Source: Ehretia macrophylla (lineage: Eukaryota; Streptophyta; Magnoliopsida; Boraginales; Ehretiaceae). Taken from it: a stretch of DNA of 64,000 nt. A program made the translations under genes and the position numbers. This document shows, piece after piece, positions 46,301 through 58,025 of the stretch. The notes under the pieces were generated by a model. It saw nothing but the letters and a program-made list of their open reading frames with translations. It did not search any database and was not told the origin of the DNA. The stretch's first letter is position 1. Each line of letters opens with the position of its first letter. The stretch is taken from NCBI GenBank assembly GCA_037974665.1, contig CM075777.1, positions 10,563,001 to 10,627,000 on the forward strand, written 5' to 3'.

Positions 46301-46983
46301 TACAATTTAAAGCTCTATTGAATGCTCAATGATTTACAAATTAAAACTCAATGATTTGTATAAGCAATGTGTTTTTGATGATCTAAAAGCTTTGGAACAA
46401 TTGTTTGTAGTTGGAAGAGGTGTTTTAAGCATTTGGGCTATTTGAAAATATATAGAAAAAGATGCCAAAGGATTGTAACGACTATATTTTTCAAACTAAC
46501 AGTCCTACCAGTCGTGTTATCCGGTCATGTTAACACGACCGGGTATCAAATCCGATTTCACGATAAGAGCACAACACGACCGGGTATCAAGCCCATACAA
46601 TCTCTCACATTGCCCTGTGGGGCGGTCATGATAGCCGATCTTTGTATCAAGACCGGGTCACACAAAATTCTTTTCAAAGATTGTTTGACAATTTTGTAAT
46701 AAAACCTTTGAAAAACTATGCTTTTAAAATGGCTTTTTGTGACCCAAAGCTTTGTTCAAGTTTTTCAAAAATGATTTAAAAATATTTATGAGCTTTAGAT
46801 ACAAACCAATGGCAAACTACAAATGTAAGGGGCCTATTTATAAGATTCACGAAAATCTAATAACAACTAGGATATTGTTCTAAAAAATCATTACCCACTA
46901 AGAAAAACCTACCTAGACAAAAACCAATTTAAAGGTAACTAGAATTAATCTAATTGAGTCATAATCAAGTTTAACTACTAACA
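43321..46983 (-). mobile_element. 3' LTR of a Ty1/copia element, split by solo LTR C
   Basis: Excluding copy C, the LTR is about 1.14 kb. On the minus strand it starts TGTTAGTAG (46983), directly after a polypurine tract TTTGAAGAGGA (46994-46984) and the end of copia pol. It ends GCCCCTACA (43321) against the LINE. A TATA-like TATAAATAGG lies at about 46843-46834, roughly 140 bases into the LTR. The 3' end holds a repeated ACGACCGGGTATCAA unit near 46536-46590. The 5' LTR and most of the internal domain are missing from the window. Confidence 0.75.
43538..46054 (+). mobile_element. Solo LTR, copy C (2.52 kb)
   Basis: Starts TGTGACGCCCGGGATT and ends TCGGGGCGTTACA. It is flanked by a perfect TTACC duplication (43533-43537 and 46055-46059). 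It shares the family blocks (GGGTCGTAGGATTGGGATACATCC near 45206, CTCACTGGGCAAC near 45438, CTCGGATGGCC near 45862, GTACAGAGGAGACTCTGTCC near 45979). A 37-bp unit is tandemly doubled at 43864-43937. No coding capacity. Confidence 0.85.
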
Positions 46984-47167
46984 TCCTCTTCAAACTTGAT
47001 TTCAATTTTGTAACTCCAAGCAAGGCTCTCAGCTTGATGAACACATCACTTTTGAGTGGCTTTGTAAGAATGTAAGCAACTTGATCTTGAGTGTTCACAT
47101 ACTCTATCTTTACTTCCTTCCTTATGATGTATTCTCTAATAAAATGGTAACATGTGTCAATGTGCTT
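46984..47167 (-). pseudogene. C-terminal end of copia pol RNase H
   Basis: On the minus strand KHIDTCYHFIREYIIRKEVK, then EYVNTQDQVAYILTKPLKSD and LRALLGVTKLKSSLK. This is the conserved end of Ty1/copia RNase H (usual SKHID..YHFIRE and TKPL). It is followed by the polypurine tract and LTR. The fragment stops abruptly at 47167. Confidence 0.8.
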
Positions 47168-47302
47168 GCTACTTCATGTGCCTACCATGCTTTATGGTTA
47201 AGGAATTTGATAAAATAACTCAATACGCCTCAAGAAAAGCCATTAAAGATTTATGTTGACAACAAGTCCGCAATTGGTTTAGCCAAGAATCCATTCTTTT
47301 CT
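47168..47302 (+). pseudogene. Adjoining copia RNase H piece in the opposite orientation
   Basis: On the plus strand ATSCAYHALWLRNLIK, then KIYVDNKSAIGLAKNPFF. In an intact copia RNase H this segment lies just before the KHID segment on the same strand. Here it abuts that segment head-to-head at 47167/47168, so an inversion or rearrangement occurred exactly there. One frame interruption follows LIK. Confidence 0.75.
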
Positions 47303-48738
47303 ATGTGTACATGCTCTTGACACTTTTCCTTTTTTCTCTTGAGAAAAATTGAATACAATTTAAATTTTACTTGCTTATCAATGGACAAATATTACTTGTA
47401 TATTAATCATTACGGACTAAAATGGAATCTAAATTAATTGATCTTGCAAACGTGTTGCCAATACACAAATATGTCTAGTTAGAAAGCTTTCTTTAATTAT
47501 TTCACTCCAAATTGTACATATAAGGGAAAAGAAAGAAATTCATAAAAATATATAGAAGAGGTTTAGGTGATTTCACACAAATAAGTTTTTTCCCTAAGAT
47601 AGCAATTGGCATGTAGAAATAGGTTAGGAATGGAATGGTATTTCAATTCTATTATAATTTCCACGCTTGGTATAAAAGAATTGAATGAACTTGAATATCT
47701 CATTCCCTCAGTAATCCTATTCCCACAAATTTTGAATGCCCATTCCTGACAAACCACATGAGAATACCCATTCTTGACAAACCACGTGAGAATAGCCCAT
47801 TCCATGTGCTTTGGAATAAGCCTATTATTCAAGTTGCCAAAATACCCTTAAGAAAAGCATATTACACACTACTCAAATGCCATTAATTATTACTATAATC
47901 ATTTTTATTTTTATTTTTAGTATTATTTATTATTATAACCATTATTATTAATATAAAGTGTATAATAATAAAAATATATAAATAATATAATAAAACAAAA
48001 AATAAATATCAATAAAATATAATATAATAATAAGATAAATATAATAATAATATAATATATGATAATAAATACATAATATGATAATAATAATATAAAATAA
48101 CAAAAATAATATAAAATATATAATAATAATAATAAATGTGAAAACAATAATAATAATAATATAAATTATTATTATTAATAATATAAAAATATGAATGATA
48201 GTATAAAAAATAGTAATGAATACAATAAAATTAATAATATAATATGATAATGATAAATAAGAATAATAACAATTATAAGTAATATATGTATAATAATAAA
48301 ATTAATATAATAATAATAATAATAATAGTTATATAAAATAATAATAACAAATACATAATATTAATATATAGTAACTAATAATTATTACAAATAACATATA
48401 AAATAGTAAAATGAAATACTAAATATAATAATAATAGTATTACAAATAGTAATAATAAATAATTTTTATTTAATAAAATATAACTATTGATAATATATAT
48501 TCAATAAAATATACTTATCGATAATATAAATAAATAATAAATATAAATAATAATATCAGTTAATAATAAATATAAATTAATATAATAATATCACTAATAT
48601 GCGCCAAACTAATCATTATTATTAACATGATGGTTATTTTTATTCTTAAGATAATAGTATATATATAACAACAAAAGGACATTCTTGTAATTTTATATAA
48701 GTCATTTTCATTACTACTTTGTTATACTGACTACCAAA
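47303..48738. other. Intergenic, including an extreme AT-only tract
   Basis: No gene. From about 47880 to 48600 the sequence is almost purely A and T, made of TAATAATAATA- and ATATAATA-type words. A pair of direct repeats (TTCTTGACAAACCAC and CCTGACAAACCAC) lies at 47745-47786. The stretch around 47590-47720 (TTGGCATGTAGAAATAGG, GGAATGGAATGG) is faintly mirrored at 51160-51260, possibly termini of an old element. Confidence 0.45.
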
Positions 48739-49562
48739 TAGGGATGGCAATCGGTAGAGTTTAAATCCGAATTTAACGGGTATTTTACCCAATTAAAAAC
48801 TAATTTATAAAATCGATAGAGTATCCGTTAGAGTTTGGTTTTTACAAGTAGTTATCGATGGGTAATCCGATAGGTTTTGGTAATAACAATTTAAAAAAAT
48901 TCGAAACCCAAGAACCCGATTAGTAATTTAGTAAAAAAATTAATAAAAATATCTATATATTTACATACATATATATTATTTAAGAAAATATAATTTTTTA
49001 ATATTGGTCCAAGATTAATAGTTGTGGCCTATAACCCAAGTCTTATTTTAAATTGTTAACCTTCATAGTTTAAGTTTACCATTCTTTTATCTAATTCAAC
49101 TAATACAACTGCTCAATTGCTGAATAATTCAAACGAGAATGATAATTTACAATTGTGACAGTACTTTTTGTTCTTTTTTCTTCAGGTTATTTCATATTAT
49201 TATGGAAGGATAATACATTCTCAGCATAAAAATTTTGTTGAATGTTTCTATTTAGTTTAAGTTTGTTTATAGATAATAAATTTAATTTAATTTTTCTAAT
49301 CCATTGTGATTTGTCATTATTTTAGTATTTATTTTCATTTTTTTTAAAAACCTTTTAAGTTTTTCTTTTTAAAAAATATTTTTTCTATTCATTAAGGGTC
49401 GAGTTGGGTACCCGCGGGTCTTTAAATATTTAACGGGTTTAGATTTGATAAGCAAAATCTAAGTCCGACGGGTTTCTATCACGGGTTTTATAAAATATAA
49501 TTTAAACGGGTTCGGGTTTGGTTTTATAAATTTTAGCAGGTATCCGACCCGTTGTCATTTTA
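48739..49562. mobile_element. Non-autonomous hAT-like element, 824 bp
   Basis: The left end TAGGGATGGCAATCGG pairs with the right end CCGACCCGTTGTCATTTTA. A perfect 8-bp duplication CTACCAAA (48731-48738 and 49563-49570) flanks it, diagnostic of hAT transposition. The subterminal parts carry ACGGGT/ACCCG motifs in both orientations. No transposase frame. Related in design to 21001-21941. Confidence 0.85.
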
Positions 49563-49570
49563 CTACCAAA

Positions 49571-52500
49571 TATAATCATTCATATCTTCATTTATGGAGC
49601 ATACCAAGCATGACATATTAATCGCGTTGTTGTACGATAAAAATAATAGAGTATTTATTTAGTACAGTTTTACCTCTTGTTACTAGATAGACATGGTGAG
49701 TCAAAGGTCATTCCACTAAGATTGAGGTTAACAATTCCAGTTAATAATTTAGTTTATGTCCAGTCCAAGTCAAGGAAGATTCGCTTAAGTCAAATAATCT
49801 ATGAATTTGTCCAAGTGTCTTGGAAATAGTTTCTTTCAAGTTTGGGAGAATTTGATGGTTTGGAACAATAAATGTAAATTACAGTAAAATAAATTGATTT
49901 AGTCTAGAAGTAGTTAATTTAGTCTAGCGGGTCCATAATTAGAATGATAAATCCGATCTATGTATTTAAGTAAAATATTTAGGATTTATATATGACATTA
50001 AAAACATGTTTGGCTATAAGCTCTAGACTTTTAGTATTTCAAGGACTCGATTTACAATCATGATTATCTATAAGATAAATCACTAGCATTCTTGTCTACA
50101 AAATAATTAATTGGTCAAAATCGGATTTGATTAGGCCCAAATAGCTCTCATATTGTCGGAAATCTACAAGACTCCGATATATGTATATTCTTGAATAATG
50201 AAAAACACTGCATCTAGCATATGCATGATTATCCAAGGAATAATTACTACGTGTAAAAATAATATGAGACTATAGCTAATTTGAATCCAAAATAATATTT
50301 ACAAAAATATCCTCACGTGTTTACCATTCCAAAAATAAGGGTCTTAACGTGCCATAATAAGAATTACAAAACAAAAAATCAAAATCAACAATAAAAGTTA
50401 TTGAATTTAGGCACGTCTTGATTTGATCGACTTGATTTCCTCAACAACTATGACATTATTCCATAAGCTCGACCCTTATTTTAGGACCCTATTAAACTAA
50501 ACTAACATACTCCTAAACTCAAAATACGAATAAAAACTAAAGACTACAAAGTGAATGTGAAAGGAATGAAATCGGTGCGAAACGGTGCATTCTGAAACAA
50601 GAAATTTGTGCAACATATAGGCAGCACAGGGCAGGCGCGCTCGAGCGCTACAAGGGCGTGCTTAAGGGCGGTTTCCACTACCAATTTTTTAAATATATTT
50701 TTTTTCATGCGTTGTTTACCACTTGTCTGTCTTTTGCTGAAAAGTGCGCTCGAGTAACAATAAAGTGCGCCTGAGCGCGATTCTAAAGGTGGTAGGTGAG
50801 ATTTGACTTCGAACTTTAACTTTGATTGACCCGTTTGACTTTGACCATTGACCGTTGACTTTGACCAAGTCTATTTTAAAGATTTTTTAGTATTCTCAAT
50901 CCATTTTTGCGCTTGGTTTGACCAAATTTAATTTGGTTTTGCTTGTTTCAAAGTTGTTCCATCATTCTCCTTTAGTGTTACGCCAAATATTATTCCAAAT
51001 GTTGGTATTTGTGACCGTTTTCGCTAATATCTCTTCAAAACCTACACTGCGTTAAATTTGTGTAAAATATCTAATAAAGCTTATAATTGTAATGCAATTA
51101 TACATGATTTATTGGTTTAAAATATGAAAAAAATATGAATTTATCACATATCCTTTCCTAAGTTCATTCCATTCTAGGGTCATTCCATTCCTTAACTCAT
51201 TTCAAACCTATCCAAAATTATTCCAAGATACCAATCATCACCTAAGAAACTTCTTTAACAACCAAGTATAAAGGCATTCCATCTCAAAAGCCACTCTAAT
51301 GGTCCTTTTCCCTTATTAGTTATAGATGCTTCAATTAATTAAAAATACGCTTTTGAATTTCCTTATTTCTAGAAGAATTTGGTACCTCCGTTTTATATAT
51401 ATATTTGAAATACATGTCCAATAATTCAAAATAATTTTTGAATGACGATTACAATATTTCAAGTTGATTATCATATTAGAAGGTAATTTGTTAAAAAATA
51501 ATAGTTTTATTTGAACAATTTTCATCATCAAATTTGATAAGTTATTTCAACGAGTATAAATTGTCAAAATTATTGAGATGAAAATGTTGAGATGTTTGAC
51601 AAAAAAAAAAAATGTTGAGATGTAACAATAATGCCAGTAAGGATATAAATAACAATTGAGTAATTCAAGACAAGTGGGAGTGACCATGACCAATGACGTG
51701 GGAAAGAGAACTGACTTGAATTTGACATAGTATTAGGTGACTACTAGAGAAAATTGTTAGAAATTACGAAGATATAAGATTGTAGACTATAAAAGAGATA
51801 GAAGAAATAAATCACGAGAGCTTGATGAAGATAATGAGTCATAATCTCAAATGTAAATTTTATTCTTTAGTTTGAAAGGAAGTTTAGTTGATGTGATAAT
51901 ATATTGTGATGGGTTTGCCAGCCGAATTTGGCCATTCATCAATCACTCGAGAGGATGTATTACTCATTTTATCCCTTTCCAAAAGAGCATGCAAAGTCAT
52001 AGAAAGCTTAGTTATTGTAACATTCTCTCTCATATGTTGTTCCATGTTATAATTGGCGAGCCAATTTACATACTTATTTATTTTATGATATATATATTAA
52101 ATATAAAAACTTGGGATCTGACACAACGCATATTGACAATCATACACACATAGGGGGTTGTTTTGAGGCACTTCCCTCCTTGCCAATTTCACAACTGCCA
52201 ATGAATCTATCTCAACTTAGATGTTTTGTCCCAAACTAAATGCTTGCTTGACTTGCATCCAAAGACCATCAATTTTGTCCATTATATATGTTGCTAACAC
52301 TCAAATTATAGGTGAATTTGGATAAAAAAATATTTTTACATGTACTTTAAACAAATACTTCAAAACTTATGCGTTTTATAAATTTTACGTATACATAAAA
52401 TTTACTTACCAAACACACAACAACAATTTTGATAGAGGACCCACCAACTAATAAAAGGAGATGGACTCTTGAAACTAATGAATAATAGTGTGTTTAATTT

Positions 52501-52699
52501 AACCACGTCCATCTTTTTCAATTTTTGGTCTTGATTTAACCACGTCCTGAATATACATAATTATTTGATAACTTTCCCACCCAAACACTATTCCTTTCTG
52601 CTATTATAATATTAACATATCATAATAATAATAATAATAATAATAATAAAGCTTCCTCTTGTAATCCTTGAATTTTTTTTTTTTTGTCATCCTAATCAA
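49571..52699. other. Intergenic and upstream region of NTH1
   Basis: No gene recognised. Around 50630-50790 a GC-rich patch repeats GCGCTCGAG/GCGCCTGAGCGCG words (GCAGGCGCGCTCGAGCGCTA, AGTGCGCTCGAGTAACAATA), unlike its surroundings. It resembles GC-rich parts of some LTRs, but no termini were found. ATGTTGAGATGT is duplicated at 51583-51630. The last few hundred bases should contain the NTH1 promoter; no clear TATA box was picked. Confidence 0.4.
52621..52649. repeat. (TAA)n microsatellite upstream of NTH1
   Basis: About nine uninterrupted ATA/TAA units, ending at AAGCTTCC, some 50 bases before the NTH1 start codon. It may lie in the promoter or 5' UTR. Confidence 0.9.
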
Positions 52700-55600
52700 A
52701 TGTCATTTCCTTGTCTTCTGAGAAACACAAAAACACCATTTTTGGCATCATTTTCACCCTCTCGACTCCTCACTCTCCGCAAAATGACCAAAACCACTCT
52801 ACTCTCAACCAAAAGACAAACCTCACCACCTTCACCACAACAACAAAACCCAGGTCTCGCAAAATAAACAACCCAAAAACCACAAAATTATTAGAAAAAA
52901 AGATAAGATTTTTGTAATTTTTCTTTATTAACAAACATTTTTTTTTTTTAATTTTTTCGTGTCGTAAATTTTCAGGTTCCGAAAATTCGGGAGCACCAGA
53001 ACTTCGTGTTTTTGTGAGGAAAAAGAGAACCAAAAAAATCAATGCCCAAGAGGTTAAAGCAGCAGATAATACTAAGGACCCTAAAGTAAGTTAATTTGTT
53101 TATTTCTTTAGTTTTTAAACTGTGTCTCGTGTACCCACTAGGCGTTTGCTCTAGTCGTATAGTTCTCGATATCAATTCTCGACAGGTGTAAAAAGAAAAA
53201 CTCTTGTCTTGTGTTTGAGTCTTGAAAACAAGGACTAGGCTAAAATAGGTAACAAGCCCATGTGCCCTGGGTACGACCTTTGTTTATTATGTAAATGAAT
53301 GTTTTATTTAATGTGTGTTATTATATAAGAAGTTAATGTCTTGGGTTTAAGTTTTGGAAACAGCTACTTTATCCCGGAACCGTGATTTGCGTAGGGCATT
53401 TGTTTTCTGTACGGATGGTTATGTAAAGTGTGTTATTATGGTTATAATCAATCGTATTCTGAAATCGTGTCTATTTTGTTGTTTTTGTTATTTATTGCAT
53501 ATGATTGAGAGTAGATTTTCCATGTTTTATTAACTTAAACTTAGTTCATTTATATACAGAGGTTAGCATATTGTATATTCAAGGACAAAAATGAAAAAGT
53601 AAAATCATATATATTCAGTTTAAATGTGTTTATTTGTTGAATGCAGGTCTTGGGTCTACCTGATATTGAAGATTTTGCATATAAAAAAGACCAGGATTGT
53701 TCCGAGTCAAGTAAGTCTCTTGTTTGATTTCTTTTTATTTGTTTCCACTTCCATCAATCGTTTATGGACACAAACTATCTGGCAACAGATTTTGGTATGG
53801 CGTTCCTTCAAGCCTATTGAGTAAACTAGAATGTAATATCCTTTCCCCAGTTTACTTGTAGTGTGCTTTTTGGTGACTTGGTACATAACTTGCTAATTTG
53901 GAAAAAATTAGTCCGCATATGGTAATTTAAGGGTAATATTATAGACATTCACCATTACACTTGAGTAGTTCACGCCATCTCAATCATTAATCAGAGTTTT
54001 TTTCTTTGTCAGAACTTGTAGCAAGGCATGGTGAATTGACAGTTTTAAAATAGAAGTATCAAATCAGTAGGTACAGAAACTCATCTTTTCTTTGAGATGT
54101 AAATCATAGCAAGACTTCATGATTTAACTATTTGCATGCTCATGATGCGTGGAGAAACTAATTATTCCATAAACAGGTGTTTCCCCCCCCCTTCATGTGC
54201 AGATCGTTTTAATATTTTTCTGCATGGCTGTTTCTTTGGCCTTGATTTGCTTATAGTTCTGCATATAATTAATGCACTATTTCATGCATTGGAAGGTTCT
54301 TCATCTGTTCTTTGTCTCATTGAGAGCTTCCTTCAACTAAAAAAACTGAACATTTTGAAAAAGTTCCACGGCATCCACCTCTCCTTATCCAATACCATAG
54401 CAAGGGGAGGGTGCTGTATAATAGGGGCCATGTCTTCAGTTGTATAGATTTCAGTATGTCATATGTATCACAAGAATAGATTTTGCATTTAATTTGGTCT
54501 CTGCCCATCCTTCTCCTTTATTAAAAACATAAGGAAAAGGTGGTGATCGGAGCTTTACCTTTGTTTTCATCTGGGTTCGATAGCAAGGGAAATCTGGAAA
54601 TATGTGGTTCTTTCAAACAAATGATCTATTCTAACACTTTCTTTCAAGCAAGCTGGACATGCTAACACTGTTTCTGTATTGAGGTGGTACCTGATTCTTG
54701 GTTCCCTTGTTAAATACAAGTATCACTTCTTAAGAAGAGAAGAAAAGCTCATTGGCTTACTTAATATCTGCGTCTCCTGATTGATTTCTAATCTGAGGAA
54801 GTGAACATGGCAGAGGTGTATCCTTAGTTATTTGGTAATCTGACTTTTGGAGTTCTGATTGTTTAGGTTTTGATTGTCAATGGCACTTCATGAATATTCT
54901 TTATTCTTGGTCTCTCTCTCTCTCTTTCTCTCTTAGTTTTATATTGACTAGCATCTGAGTAATGCACATGGGATTTCTTGTGTTTTCCTCTGCTTCACCT
55001 GTTATGTTATTTTTCTTCTCACATCGATAACTATACCTGCAGGGAGCCCAGTGCTTGCCTCAGACACATCGTTGGAACAAAATGAAGTGGCGGCTTCTTC
55101 TTCTAGGCCAGTAGGTTGGTTTGATGGAGCATAATGTTTTGTCATAGTTGATGCATGCTAGTTGAAGAACTAGACGGATTTCATATCGCTTTGACATCGA
55201 CCGAATAATATCTTTAAAATGGGGTTTACACGAGAATTTGAAACCAATGCTCAAGAATATTGACTTGTAATATTTTATGCTGGTTCTCACCTATCCTCTA
55301 TGAAAAGAAATTTTATTATCGACAGATCGGAAATGTTAGATGATGAAGGACAAGTATTTCTGTATTAGAAGTTGATCAACTGGTTTATGACAAACTTATG
55401 CACTTGACAACAAGCGAACTGTCATATCCTTTATCATGATATTAAACTGCTATGGGGAAATTGAGTAGGTGTCTGGTTTAAAATGACGCATGTGTGATTC
55501 CCTTTGATGCTTGAAAAGGTCTAATCTTTTTGGTTTGGCACAGCAAAACCACCTGCCAACTGGGAAAAGATCCTTGAAGGTATTCGGAATATGAGGTCAT

Positions 55601-57985
55601 CTGAAGATGCACCAGTTGACTCCATGGGTTGTGAGAAAGCTGGCAGTTCTCTGCCTCCTAAGGTATTATTCTGTTTTTGCTGATTATGTGTAGATCTGTA
55701 AAATCAGATTACACTCTTTACAAAAAAGAACTTCTTGGTGTTGCATGGTTTTGCCATTTTGCAACTCATTTCTACTTGGTGAATGGATACATTAATGTTG
55801 CATGATCTTCCATTTGAAACTGATCAAATTTTAGTATGGAACTAAAATTAAACTACTATCTCAGTAGCAAAAAAGATAGCAGCACATTCTGTCTTTGTTT
55901 GTCTCAAAATAGTGTTCAGTTTCGTCCTATTCTACCTTGATTCTAATACTCTCATTGAGATACTGTCCATTTTGATTTGTAATGCAGAGCATTTTAGATT
56001 GCAATAATGATGGGTAAATTTATATATGTTGCTATAAAGTTGAGGTAATTTCTTACTTCTAAAACTTTTTCTTAATTTCAAATGCCCCTTTCTGAGACAG
56101 AATAAGTAATTGTTCTATAAGACGAAGAGGTCATGCAAGAGTTTTAGTGGTGTACTTTTTGTATATATCACAATGTTAATTAGTGAGTTGCTGCTTTAGG
56201 TTTGATGATTAAGTTTGTTAATATATACATGGCGTGGTGTGCTTGCTTTACCTAGATAAATTAGTTTGTTGTCCTAGGAGAACCAGTCTCGAAGTTTGAT
56301 ATGAAAATCTCTCTATATAAAGGTTGCAAAGAAATTATACATTAAATCCTGCTTTGTTCAGTATCTCCATGAAAGTAATTCATACACTCCCTACATCACA
56401 AAACAATAGTCCATATTGATCATTCATTCAGATTAACTTATTTCAATGCTTTCAGTTGAAACTAACAATTCTCCTACTTTCATATCTATCCTTTCAGTTT
56501 TATACCTTATTCTTTGCATCTTTAATGTCAGCTTGCACTAAACATCAAAGTGGATACTTTTAATGAGTGGACTAGGTAGACTTGAAATGTCAAAGCTATA
56601 CTCAACTTTTTAAAGTTAAAGCGGACATGATATTGGGTGAAGCAAAGACAGAAAGTGGATTTTTCTTTTCGGTGACGGGGGGAATATTAGCTTGATCCAA
56701 GTCTAATCAAATTTTTTTATATCTTCTCAAACAAGTGAAGATTTTTGCTTTTGTTCTTGTGCTACTTTTAGCTTTTCTTGTATTGTAGTAAATGAATGAG
56801 ATGTTCATCATAGATGTTATAAATTTTGAAAGTTTTACTTTCATTATTTCGATTCTTGTAATTAACTCTATGGAGATTTTTGTAATTATTAACATGATTT
56901 CCTTATCCGTGATTGTTAATTTATTTAGTCTCTTCCGAGAGATAAAGGGTCCAAAAATATTGGGCACTCTAGTAAATGTAGGCAATTAGCTAAAAGTAGT
57001 GGACCAAATAGAGTTTACATCCCTGCGAGATGAGACCTAACAATCTCACTAAACTCTCTCATCGATTAACCGTGGGACCTAAATTTGATCCTAATGTAAA
57101 CCTAACCCTACCTTCGGACTTTTTGAAGTCACTTGAAAAATGAAAGATGAAAAAAGATGACAAGAGAGGGTATGTCTTATATCAAGTAGTCATTTACCGA
57201 CTCCAAGGAAAACTACTAGGAAAAGGAGTCAAAAGAGCATTTGGAAGTCTTCATTGATAAGGGAAATTGAATTTTTTATCTGAAACAAAATAATTACACT
57301 GGGATGAAGGGCGAGTGGATAGAAATTAAAATCAAATTCATGAGAAAGGAAACACCAAAATTCAAAGTCCAAAACTAATTCTACTCTTTTAAGAATGTGG
57401 CTGGAAAAGCTTCCCAAATGAGGCTGGAAAGTTGCAAGAATATGCCACTTAACCCCTGAAAATTGGACGAGAGGGCTAAATTACAACATGCATCCACATG
57501 TTGAGGGCTTGTATGGGAAAATTGAAGGTTCATGATTAAGATTGGAACCTTCATGAATCTTCAATTGCTCAAGTGTCGCAAAACCTAAACATTACGAGTA
57601 CTTATCTTAATAAATTGTATTTCATACTATAACTGGTGTCATGATACAAATATGCAAGTTAATTATGAAAAATAATTTGCAATTAGAAGCCTTAAATATG
57701 AAACAATACTTGAACTTGATATCAATACTATCACATTCATCTTAGCAGTTTGGGACTAAGCCTAATGCCTATGACCATTTTGTGCATAGGGCTTGGATTT
57801 CCGCTTAAGCTTCGCCAAACTTAAACTCCTTTTTAAGCTTGACGCTGAAAATGTAGGTTGGTGGAGCAAGCTTCATGCCTGCCCAGTGTCAATGACAATC
57901 CCTGTTAGCAATTTTTTCAAAATACTTGTAAATTCAGGGAATATTGGTATAGAGAGTAACATTACGAACGGAATATCTTGAAATG

Positions 57986-58025
<40 letters not shown>

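Noticed and set aside
47923..48147. 74-codon frame in the AT-only tract
   Set aside because: Composed of Ile, Tyr, Leu and Phe codons dictated by the simple sequence.
47590..51290. A 3.7-kb TIR element with ends near TTGGCATGTAGAAATAGG and its faint mirror
   Set aside because: The inverted similarity is short and gapped, and no target-site duplication was found.
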